The notes under the pieces are model-generated. The model saw only the letters and a list, made by a program, of their open reading frames with translations. It searched no databases and was not told the DNA's origin. The position numbers and the translations under genes are program-made. 64,000 nucleotides of DNA from Plastoroseomonas arctica (lineage in GTDB: Bacteria > Pseudomonadota > Alphaproteobacteria > Acetobacterales > Acetobacteraceae): the NCBI RefSeq assembly GCF_018128965.1, contig NZ_JAAEDH010000003.1, positions 165,321-229,320 of the forward strand, written 5' to 3'. Positions within the stretch are counted from its first letter, which is position 1; every line of letters begins with the position of its first letter. Shown one piece after another: positions 34,955 to 41,775 of this stretch.

Positions 34955-34981
34955 GCAGCACTCTCCGAATGCGAGTGCTAA
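34955..34981 (-). promoter_or_regulatory. CIRCE operator 2 (HrcA site), upstream of the promoter
   Basis: GCAGCACTC-N9-GAGTGCTAA on the plus strand; the right half-site is perfect. It lies just upstream of the -35, so HrcA could bracket the promoter. HrcA itself is not in the window. Confidence 0.9.
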
Positions 34982-35004
34982 TGATCTGAGATCACTCGTT
35001 TTTT
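34972..35004 (+). terminator. Hairpin plus T-run upstream of usg
   Basis: CGAG...CTCG encloses TGATCT-G-AGATCA, followed by TTTTTT on the plus strand. It shares bases with CIRCE operator 2. It could stop transcripts entering usg from the left or be a leader attenuator. Confidence 0.45.
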
Positions 35005-35101
35005 GTTGATGTGGTGCGTCATGGCCATGTCATTCTTCTCCGCTCACGTCCCTGATGGGCAGGGGTGGTGCTGGTGGCTGGAGACGCAGTCCGTGCTGAA
35101 A

Positions 35102-35377
35102 ATGGATATGGCGACACTAAAACCCCTCATCCGCATTCCCGATTGGCGGCTGACGACAGCCGAAATCCTCTACCACATGCCCGACCACCCGACGGTCCTG
35201 CAGAGCTTCATCTGGCAGAAACTGGACAAGGCGCCGGAATTCCCCGAGCTGGCGCGGTTTCTGGATTTCTGGCGGCGGGAGATCGAGGGGCCACTCCACT
35301 CCGTGCGCGTTGCGTCGGCGGCGCTGACCAGACAGGCGGAGCTGCGGTTTGCCGATGGGGAACTTCGGCTTCACTGA
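35102..35377 (+). CDS. Usg family protein
   Basis: 91 residues (MDMATLKPL...), with WRLTTAEILYHMPDHPTVLQ, FIWQKLDKAPEFPELARFLDFW and EIEGPLHSVRVA, the conserved core of the alphaproteobacterial Usg family. Function unknown; some database names derive from neighbours, not activity. The family core begins at about residue 10, so the start at 35102 or 35108 is far likelier than the in-frame ATG at 35003. A copy of the hairpin element 11 nt after the stop, in matching orientation, supports this being a transcribed gene. Confidence 0.88.
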   Translation: MDMATLKPLIRIPDWRLTTAEILYHMPDHPTVLQSFIWQKLDKAPEFPELARFLDFWRREIEGPLHSVRVASAALTRQAELRFADGELRLH

Positions 35378-35388
35378 ACAAAGCAAGG

Positions 35389-35430
35389 CTGGGGAAAGGA
35401 ATTTCCCCAGGCCCACTCTTTTATTTTTTC
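35389..35430 (+). repeat. Dispersed palindromic 3'-end element, copy 5
   Basis: CTGGGGAAA / TTTCCCCAG with a GGAA loop, a perfect 9-bp stem, then GCCCACTCTTTTATTTTTTC. It is a single copy after usg, with no mirrored partner for the convergent SDR gene. Confidence 0.88.
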
Positions 35431-35456
35431 TACTGGTGATGCCCGGGACCGACGCC

Positions 35457-36224
35457 TCACACCACGGCGGTCATGCCGCCGTCGACGTATAAGAGCTGGC
35501 CGTTGACGAAGTTGGACGCGGGAGCGGCCAGGAAGACGGCGGCGCCCACCAGCTCCTCCACGCGACCCCAGCGACCGGCCGGCGTCCGCTGGCAAAGCCA
35601 TTCCGTGAACACCTTGTCCTGCACCAGCGCGCTGGTCAGCTCCGTGTCGAAGTAGCCAGGCGCGATGCCGTTCACCTGCACGCCATGCTTTGCCCACTCG
35701 GCGCAGAGGGTGCGGGTCATCATACGGAGTGCACCCTTCGAGGTTGCATAGGGCGCGATGGTCGGGCGGCCCAACTCGCTCTGGACCGAGCAGATGTTGA
35801 TGATCTTGCCCTCCCCGCGCGGGATCATCCGCCGCGCCGCGGCCTGGGCCAGGAAGAATACCGCGTCCACATTGGTGCCCAGCACCTCTCGCCACAGCGC
35901 GGGCGTCACATCGACCGAGGGCATGCGGCGAATGATGCCGGCATTGTTGACCAGGATGTGCAGCGGGCCGTGCGCCGCCTCGATGGCGGCGACCGTGTCG
36001 TCGAGTGCGGCGATCTCGGTGACGTCGAAGGCGGCCTGTTCCACGGCCAGTCCCTCGGCGGTCAGGCGTTGCGCGGCGGCGGCCAGCTTCGCGGCATCGC
36101 GGCCGTTCAGCACGACCCGCGCACCCGCCTGCGCCAGGCCACGGGCGAGCGCAAAGCCGATGCCCTGGCTGGATCCGGTCACCAGCGCCAAGCGCCCCGT
36201 GAGATCGAACATCGCCTGCGCCAT
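35457..36224 (-). CDS. SDR family oxidoreductase, gluconate 5-dehydrogenase-like
   Basis: 255-residue classical short-chain dehydrogenase. NAD(P)-binding TGSSQGIG near residue 17, LVNNAGIIRR, the catalytic Ser in NICSVQSELGR and YATSKG with the catalytic Tyr and Lys. The Arg-Arg after NNAGI and the VQSELGR wording fit the IdnO/gluconate 5-dehydrogenase subgroup, but the true substrate is open. The ATG at 36224 has GAAGGA six bases upstream; an ATG four codons later is an alternative. Divergent from the thiolase-like gene. Confidence 0.87.
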   Translation of the reverse strand: MAQAMFDLTGRLALVTGSSQGIGFALARGLAQAGARVVLNGRDAAKLAAAAQRLTAEGLAVEQAAFDVTEIAALDDTVAAIEAAHGPLHILVNNAGIIRRMPSVDVTPALWREVLGTNVDAVFFLAQAAARRMIPRGEGKIINICSVQSELGRPTIAPYATSKGALRMMTRTLCAEWAKHGVQVNGIAPGYFDTELTSALVQDKVFTEWLCQRTPAGRWGRVEELVGAAVFLAAPASNFVNGQLLYVDGGMTAVV

Positions 36225-36364
36225 GACGCTTCCTTCTCGCCGTGAAGCCGCGAGCCTAGGGCAGGGGCGCCGTGCGGCCCAAGGGGGTGACAGGCCCTGC
36301 GCCCTGTGCTGCCCTCCGCCGACTGGATCAAGGGGAGCAGCATGACAAGCGGGAACAACCGGCC

Positions 36365-37537
36365 ATGAGCATCAACGGCAAGGCCTATATCGTCGGTGCC
36401 TATGAGCACCCGACGCGCAAGGCGGAACACCAGTCGGTGGCGCAGCTCCACGCCGAGGTCGCCTATGGCGCGCTGCAGGATGCGGGCCTGAGCAAGGACG
36501 ACATCGACGGCTATTTCTGCGCTGGCGACGCCCCCGGCCTGGGGATGCTGAACATGGCCGACTACATGGGCCTCAACAATCTCAGCCATGTGGACAGTAC
36601 CGACACCGGCGGAAGCTCCTACCAGATCCATGTGGCCCACGCCGCCGAAGCAATCGCGATGGGCAAGTGCAATGTCGCGCTCATCACGCTGGCGGGCCGC
36701 CCGCGTTCGGAGGCGATGGCGACCGGCACCGCGCCGCGTTCCTGGGGAGTGAACGTGCCCGATGATCCTTTCGAGATCCCGATGGGCCGCACGGTCGCGA
36801 CCGCCTACGCCATGTCCGCGATGCGGCACATGTATGAGTACGGCACGACGTCGGAGCAGCTCGCCTGGATCAAGGTCGCGGCCTCGCACCACGCGCAGCA
36901 CAATGAGCACGCGATGCTGCGCAAGGTGGTCACCGTGGAAGACGTCGTGAATTCGCCGTTGGTCGCGGACCCGCTGCACCGGCTGGATTGCTGCGTCATT
37001 TCCGATGGCGGCGGCGCGCTGATCGTCACGCGGCCCGAGATCGCGAAGTCCCTCAAGCGTCCGCTGGTCAAGGTGCGCGGCACGGGCGAGGCGGTGAAGC
37101 ACCAGGCGGGCGGCACCATCGACGTGACCTATTCAGGCGCGCGCGCCTCGGGTGCGCGGGCCTTCGCGATGGCGGGCTGTACGCCGGCAGACATCAAGTA
37201 TGCGTCGATCTACGACAGCTTCACCATCACGGTGCTGATCCAGCTGGAGGATCTCGGCTTCTGCGAGAAGGGCCAGGGCGGGAAGTTCGTCTCCGACGGC
37301 AACCTGATCTCGGGCGTCGGCAAGCTGCCCTTCAACACCGATGGCGGGGGCTTGTGCAACAACCACCCGGCCAATCGCGGCGGCATGACCAAGGTGATCG
37401 AAGCCGTGCGCCAGGCGCGCGGCGAGGCGCACCCGGCCGTGCAGGTGAAGAATGCCGACCTGGTGCTGGCGCATGGCACGGGTGGGTTGCTCAGCATCCG
37501 CCACGGCAGCGGCACCGTCATCCTCGAGCGGGAGTGA
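36365..37537 (+). CDS. Thiolase-fold protein of the SCP2/Ltp type, probably lacking the thiolase nucleophile
   Basis: 390 residues with the thiolase fold: KAYIVGAYEHPTRKAEHQSV start, DIDGYFCAGDAPG, HAAEAIAMGKCNVALI, a C-terminal GGGLCNNHPANRGGM and LVLAHGTGG. Where ordinary thiolases have the acylated Cys, this reads HVDSTDTGGSSYQ with no Cys. That is the pattern of thiolase-like proteins paired with DUF35 proteins, including steroid side-chain aldolases (Ltp2 with ChsH2). It may therefore cleave or form C-C bonds without acyl-Cys chemistry. The DUF35 gene follows 7 bp later. Confidence 0.82.
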   Translation: MSINGKAYIVGAYEHPTRKAEHQSVAQLHAEVAYGALQDAGLSKDDIDGYFCAGDAPGLGMLNMADYMGLNNLSHVDSTDTGGSSYQIHVAHAAEAIAMGKCNVALITLAGRPRSEAMATGTAPRSWGVNVPDDPFEIPMGRTVATAYAMSAMRHMYEYGTTSEQLAWIKVAASHHAQHNEHAMLRKVVTVEDVVNSPLVADPLHRLDCCVISDGGGALIVTRPEIAKSLKRPLVKVRGTGEAVKHQAGGTIDVTYSGARASGARAFAMAGCTPADIKYASIYDSFTITVLIQLEDLGFCEKGQGGKFVSDGNLISGVGKLPFNTDGGGLCNNHPANRGGMTKVIEAVRQARGEAHPAVQVKNADLVLAHGTGGLLSIRHGSGTVILERE

Positions 37538-37544
37538 TCCGAAC

Positions 37545-37943
37545 ATGACCACCATGGCTTTCGAGCGCGCCCTTCCCGCGCCGGCGATCGACCCGACCAA
37601 CAAGGCGTTCTGGGAGGCGGCGGCGGAGCATCGCTTCCTGATCGGTCTGTGCAAGGACACGGGGGAGCATTTTTTCTACCCGCGAGGCTGCTCGCCTTTC
37701 ACCTTGTCGAACAATGTGGAGCTGGTGCCGGCCAAGGGCACGGGCGTGATCTACACCTTCACGGTCGCCCGGACGAAGGAGCCGCACGCCGTCGCCTATG
37801 TAGAGCTCGACGAAGGCCCGCGGATCATGACGAACATCGTGGACTGCGACCTGGACGCGCTGCGGATTGGTTTGCCGGTGAAGCTCGTTTGGAAACCCTC
37901 CCAGGACGGCGCGCCTCCGATCTACATGTTCACGCCCGCTTAA
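37545..37943 (+). CDS. DUF35 OB-fold protein with degenerate zinc ribbon
   Basis: 132 residues: an N-terminal rubredoxin-like segment then an OB fold (GTGVIYTFTVARTKEPHAVAYVELDEGPRI, IGLPVKLVWKP). The usual zinc ribbon has four Cys; here only two remain (GLCKDTGEHFFYPRGCSPF), so zinc binding may be lost. DUF35 proteins bind thiolase-like partners, matching the gene just upstream. ATG 37545. It ends 24 nt before copy 6 of the hairpin element. Confidence 0.88.
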   Translation: MTTMAFERALPAPAIDPTNKAFWEAAAEHRFLIGLCKDTGEHFFYPRGCSPFTLSNNVELVPAKGTGVIYTFTVARTKEPHAVAYVELDEGPRIMTNIVDCDLDALRIGLPVKLVWKPSQDGAPPIYMFTPA

Positions 37944-37948
37944 AATCG

Positions 37949-38002
37949 CAAAAATAAAGAATGGGGTCCGGGGAAATTCCTTTCCCCGGCCTTATTTTTT
38001 TA
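37949..38002. repeat. Dispersed palindromic element, copy 6 (bidirectional)
   Basis: A perfect 9-bp stem, CCGGGGAAA / TTTCCCCGG, with a GGAA loop on the minus strand, then ACCCCATTCTTTATTTTTGC. The plus strand also has a T-run after the stem (CCTTATTTTTTTA). It lies between the DUF35 stop and the tRNA 3' end and can serve both. Confidence 0.88.
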
Positions 38003-38075
38003 TGGGCCCGGCAGGACTCGAACCTGCAACCAAACCGTTATGAGCGGTCCGCTCTGACCATTGAGCTACAGGCCC
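38003..38075 (-). tRNA. ileX: tRNA-Ile2 (CAU anticodon, lysidine-modified)
   Basis: A 73-nt cloverleaf on the minus strand. Acceptor GGGCCTG pairs with CGGGCCC (one G-U), discriminator A, D-arm GCTC/GAGC, anticodon stem GACCG/CGGTT with loop CTCATAA, T-arm GCAGG-TTCGAGT-CCTGC. CCA is not encoded. The CAU anticodon could suggest Met, but the body (GGTCAGAGC, TTGGTTGCAGGTTCGAGTCC) follows the isoleucine AUA tRNA whose wobble C is modified by TilS. Confidence 0.93.
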
Positions 38076-38135
38076 ATGGTCGTTTTCTGCCGCGACTTGG
38101 CCGGCGCCGCAATGGCGCTGCGCCTAGGCCTGCTC

Positions 38136-39782
38136 TCAGAAGATCTGCAGGAACAGGAAGAACAGGCTGCCCGAGATCAGGATGGCGCAGGGCAGCGTCA
38201 GCACCCAGGCCATCAGCAGGTTCCGTAACGTCGACATTTGCAGGCCCGAGCCACTCGCCGCCATGGTGCCCGCGACGCCCGAGGAGAGCACGTGGGTGGT
38301 GCTCACCGGCAGCCCGTAGATGTCGGCCGCGAAGATGGTTCCCATCGCCACCAGCTCGGCCGAGGCGCCCTGGCCGTAGCTCATATGCGTCTTGCCGATC
38401 TTCTCGCCCACCGTCACCACGATGCGCTTCCACCCCACCATGGTGCCGAGGCCGAGCGCGATCGCGACCGCCACCTTCACCCAATCGGGGATGAAGCGCG
38501 TCGCGCCGTTGAGCAGTTCGCGGTATGCGTTCACCGCGCGCGCTTCCTCGCCGGCGAAGGTCACCTGCCGGGTCTTGGCAAAGAGGCGGAAGGCCTCGCT
38601 CGCCAGGTACATGTCGTTGCGCACGTTCGGCACGATCGCGTCGGGCAGCAGGCGGAGTTCCGGGTAGCGGCGCACATTCTCGGCGATCTCGGCGACCAGC
38701 TGGCGCAGCGCCGGGACAGAATCCGGCAGCAGCGCCTTGTCGCGCACATATTCGGTCACGGCCAGGCGCGGATCACCGACATAGGGCGTGTTGGCTGCGG
38801 GCCCGGCATGCCGCGCGAGGGCCGCGTCGACACCGACCGTGAGCTGGACGAACTGCGCGGTCGTCGGCGCGTCGGGCGCGCGGTTAAGCGCATAGACGGT
38901 GGGGACGGTGCCGATGAGGATGAGCATGATTAGGCCCATGCCCTTCTGCCCGTCATTGGAACCGTGCGCAAAGGACACGCCAGTGCAGGTGAAGATCAGC
39001 AGCCCCCGGATCCACAGCGGCGGCGCCTTGTTGCCCTCGGGCTCGCTGTACAGCGCCGGCTTGCGCACCAGGTAGCGCATGGTGAGGAACAGGCCCGCCG
39101 CGCAGCAGAAGCCGAACACCGGCGAGAGCAGCAGCGCGTAGCCGATCTCGGTCGCCTTGGTCCAATCCACGCCCGAGGTGCCGTCGGCGCCGTTGTTGAG
39201 GCTGTTGGCGATGCCCACGCCGATGATCGAGCCGATCAGCGTGTGCGAGGAGGAGGCCGGCAGCCCCAGCGCCCAGGTGCCCAGGTTCCAGATGATCGCC
39301 GCGATCAGCAGCGCGAAGACCATCGCGAATCCGGCCTTGCTCGACACTTGTAGGATGAGTTCCACCGGCAGCAGGGAGATGATGCCGAAGGCGACGGCGC
39401 CGGAGGATGTCAGCACGCCGAGGAAGTTGAAGAAGCCCGACCACACCACGGCGACCTGCGGCGGCAGCGCATGGGTGTAGATCACGGTGGCGACGGCGTT
39501 GGCCGTGTCGTGGAAGCCGTTGACGAATTCGAAGCCCAGCGCGATCAGCAGGGCGATGCCGAGCAGGATGAACGGCGCGGCGCCGAGCTCATGCGAATCA
39601 CCCAGGTCGCTCAGCAGGCGGAGCACCGCGTAGGCGAGGCCGCCGAGAACGATCGCGCCGAACACCAGCGGCGCGATCTTCGCAACTGGCCCGCTGCTCT
39701 GGCCGCCGAATTTCTGGTCGAAGACGGATGTGCCCTTGGGCAATGGTGACGCCAGTGGCGCGGCCGGAATGACCTGATCCAT
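38136..39782 (-). CDS. pitA: Inorganic phosphate transporter, PiT family
   Basis: 548-residue inner-membrane phosphate importer driven by ion symport. The two family repeats are visible: FEFVNGFHDTANAVATVIYT early and SFAHGSNDGQKGMGLIML at mid-protein, each in a hydrophobic block. About ten membrane helices and a long central soluble loop (residues about 290-430) that is helical. The last segment has YGQGASAELVAMGTIFAAD and GLPVSTTHVLSSG. GAAGGAGAG precedes the ATG. No PhoU-like regulator adjoins it. Metal-phosphate specificity cannot be judged. Confidence 0.93.
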   Translation of the reverse strand: MDQVIPAAPLASPLPKGTSVFDQKFGGQSSGPVAKIAPLVFGAIVLGGLAYAVLRLLSDLGDSHELGAAPFILLGIALLIALGFEFVNGFHDTANAVATVIYTHALPPQVAVVWSGFFNFLGVLTSSGAVAFGIISLLPVELILQVSSKAGFAMVFALLIAAIIWNLGTWALGLPASSSHTLIGSIIGVGIANSLNNGADGTSGVDWTKATEIGYALLLSPVFGFCCAAGLFLTMRYLVRKPALYSEPEGNKAPPLWIRGLLIFTCTGVSFAHGSNDGQKGMGLIMLILIGTVPTVYALNRAPDAPTTAQFVQLTVGVDAALARHAGPAANTPYVGDPRLAVTEYVRDKALLPDSVPALRQLVAEIAENVRRYPELRLLPDAIVPNVRNDMYLASEAFRLFAKTRQVTFAGEEARAVNAYRELLNGATRFIPDWVKVAVAIALGLGTMVGWKRIVVTVGEKIGKTHMSYGQGASAELVAMGTIFAADIYGLPVSTTHVLSSGVAGTMAASGSGLQMSTLRNLLMAWVLTLPCAILISGSLFFLFLQIF

Positions 39783-39869
39783 GGTTGCTCTCCTTCAAGA
39801 ATTCCGGCGAAGGAAGTAGAGCCTCTTATGGATGCCAGGAGTGTGAAGCGCTTATGACCTTGCGGGGAC

Positions 39870-41042
39870 TCATTCCGCCAGGAAAACGCGAATCCTCTCG
39901 GCGAGCGGTGCCATCCCCGCCACCCCGTTCAGGTGGCCCAGCGGGCCGCCGACTTCGGCCACCGCCACCGGCCGTCCGACGCGGCGCAGCGTGTCCACCA
40001 TCTCGCGCACGCCCTCGATCGGGAACACCCTGTCGCCGGGCGAGGGCACGACGAGCCAACGCGCCTGGCTGCGCGCGAAAGCGGCTTCGGGCGTCTCATA
40101 CTCGTTGAAGAACAGCTGGTTCGCGCGCACCAGGTAGAGGAAGGCGTTGGCGTCCGAGGTGCGCGCCCGCGCGGTGGCCGCGTCGTCGAGCCATTTTTCG
40201 ATGGCGAAGCGGTCCATCATGTTGCGCGCGGGGTCGTTGCCCTCGGCGGCGCGCATGCCGAGGCCGCGCGCCCAGCCGCGGTCGCGCGATTGCAGGGTGA
40301 CGATGCGCAGCGCCTCGGCCAGCCCGGCCAGCGGCGGCTGCCGCCCTTGCCCATAGTAGTCGCCCTGGCGCCAATTCGGGTCCATGCGGATCGGCGCTTC
40401 CCACACGTCGAGCCAGGCGAGGTTCCACGGGTCCACGTCATGCGCGATCACCGGCATCACGCGGTCGATCATCTCCGGGTAGGCCGCGGCCCATTCCATC
40501 ACCTGCAGCGCACCCATCGAGGCGCCCGCCACCAGTGCCAGGCGGCGCACGCCGAGGTGGTCGAGCAGCCGCTTCTGCACCTCGATGAAGTCGCGCATCG
40601 AGACCACCGGGAAGGTCAGCCCATAGGGCCGCCCGGTATCCGGATTGATGCTGGAGGGGCCGGTGGTGACGGTGTTCACATCCGGCACGTTGAGGTTGGT
40701 GAGCGTGTCCGACGACACGACGAAGTATCGGTTGGTGTCGATCGCGCGCCCCGGCCCGATGATCGCATCCCAGTAGCCGACCGGCCCCCCGGCCGCGAGC
40801 CGGCCGAAGGCATGGCTGTTGCCGGAGAAGAAATGCGTGATCAGAACGGCATTGTCGCGCGCCTCGTTCAACGTGCCCATGGTCTGGTAGCCGATGCGCA
40901 CATTGGCGATGGTGCCGCCGTTGCGCGTGCGGTAGGCGCCGGCCTCGAAGACCTGCTTCTGCACCAGCTCCTGCGCCCGCGCCGGGCCGAGGCCGGCGCC
41001 GAGCAGCAGGGCGAGCGCCGCCACGATGAACCGGAATCCCAT
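39870..41042 (-). CDS. Secreted alpha/beta hydrolase of the homoserine O-acetyltransferase family
   Basis: About 390 residues with a cleavable signal peptide (GFRFIVAALALLLGAGLGPARA). The body is MetX-like: ITHFFSGNSHAFGR, GRAIDTNRYFVVSSDTL, nucleophile Ser in GASMGALQVMEWAAAYP, Asp in PSPGDRVFP, His in GGPLGHLNG. True MetX enzymes are cytoplasmic and acetylate homoserine, so a periplasmic member likely has another acyl substrate. ATG 41042 begins the signal; a start six codons upstream is possible. Divergent from ppa. Confidence 0.85.
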   Translation of the reverse strand: MGFRFIVAALALLLGAGLGPARAQELVQKQVFEAGAYRTRNGGTIANVRIGYQTMGTLNEARDNAVLITHFFSGNSHAFGRLAAGGPVGYWDAIIGPGRAIDTNRYFVVSSDTLTNLNVPDVNTVTTGPSSINPDTGRPYGLTFPVVSMRDFIEVQKRLLDHLGVRRLALVAGASMGALQVMEWAAAYPEMIDRVMPVIAHDVDPWNLAWLDVWEAPIRMDPNWRQGDYYGQGRQPPLAGLAEALRIVTLQSRDRGWARGLGMRAAEGNDPARNMMDRFAIEKWLDDAATARARTSDANAFLYLVRANQLFFNEYETPEAAFARSQARWLVVPSPGDRVFPIEGVREMVDTLRRVGRPVAVAEVGGPLGHLNGVAGMAPLAERIRVFLAE

Positions 41043-41136
41043 GTCCGCACTCCCCCTCAATCGGCGGCGAGCCTAGCCGCCAAGCCTCGCCGCTGCTAGG
41101 AGGCGCCGTCATCGAACCATCCGGAGTCCTGTCATC

Positions 41137-41664
41137 ATGCGCCTCGACGCCATCCCCATCGGCAACAACCCGCCGGAGGACGTGAACGTCGTCATCGAGG
41201 TCGCCATCGGTGGCGAGCCCATCAAGTACGAGATGGACAAGGAAGCCGGCACCCTGTTCGTGGACCGCTTCCTGCACACGCCGATGCGCTACCCGGGCAA
41301 TTACGGCTTCGTGCCGCACACGCTGTCCGCCGATGGCGACCCGATCGACGTGCTGGTCGCGAATACGCGTCCGATCATTCCCGGCGCCTACCTGAATGTC
41401 CGTCCCGTGGGCGTTCTTCGGATGGAGGATGACGGCGGCGGCGACGAGAAGATCATCGCCGTGCCGGTCTCCAAGCTCACCAAGCGCTACGTTAACGTCG
41501 CCAATGCCACGGACCTGCCGGCGATCACGCTGGAGCAGATCCAGCACTTCTTCGAACACTACAAGGATCTGGAGCCCGGGAAGTGGGTGAAGGTGCTGGG
41601 GTGGGGAGATGCGGCGGAAGCGAAGAAGCTGATCGTCGAGGCCATCGAGCGCGCGAAGAAGTAA
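41137..41664 (+). CDS. ppa: Soluble inorganic pyrophosphatase
   Basis: Cytoplasmic Mg-dependent enzyme that hydrolyses pyrophosphate. 175 residues of family [50 protein letters not shown] with the catalytic Asp cluster, [11 protein letters not shown], and the C-terminal [13 protein letters not shown]. It is followed by a hairpin-element copy, then by hppA, so soluble and membrane pyrophosphatases are neighbours. Confidence 0.97.
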   Translation: MRLDAIPIGNNPPEDVNVVIEVAIGGEPIKYEMDKEAGTLFVDRFLHTPMRYPGNYGFVPHTLSADGDPIDVLVANTRPIIPGAYLNVRPVGVLRMEDDGGGDEKIIAVPVSKLTKRYVNVANATDLPAITLEQIQHFFEHYKDLEPGKWVKVLGWGDAAEAKKLIVEAIERAKK

Positions 41665-41669
41665 GCGCC

Positions 41670-41708
41670 CGGAGAAGGACTTCTCCCGAACCTCCTTCTT
41701 TTATTTTT
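41670..41708 (+). repeat. Dispersed palindromic 3'-end element, copy 7 (variant stem)
   Basis: GGAGAA / TTCTCC with a GGAC loop, then ACCTCCTTCTTTTATTTTTG. Base pairs differ from the GGGGAAA type on both arms, keeping complementarity. It starts 5 nt after the ppa stop. Confidence 0.82.
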
Positions 41709-41775
41709 GGCCCCATGGGCTGGACCCTTGGGGCGATGGCAGCCTAGCCTTCCTAAAAATCGGGGAGGTCGGGCC

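Noticed and set aside
38003..38075. Calling the tRNA methionine because of its CAU anticodon
   Set aside because: Body and arm sequences match isoleucine AUA-reading tRNA rather than initiator or elongator Met.
41707..41775. Upstream ATG for hppA
   Set aside because: The ATG lies at the tail of a repeat element with no ribosome site; a TTG at 41776 has GGGGAGG at correct distance and begins the first membrane helix.
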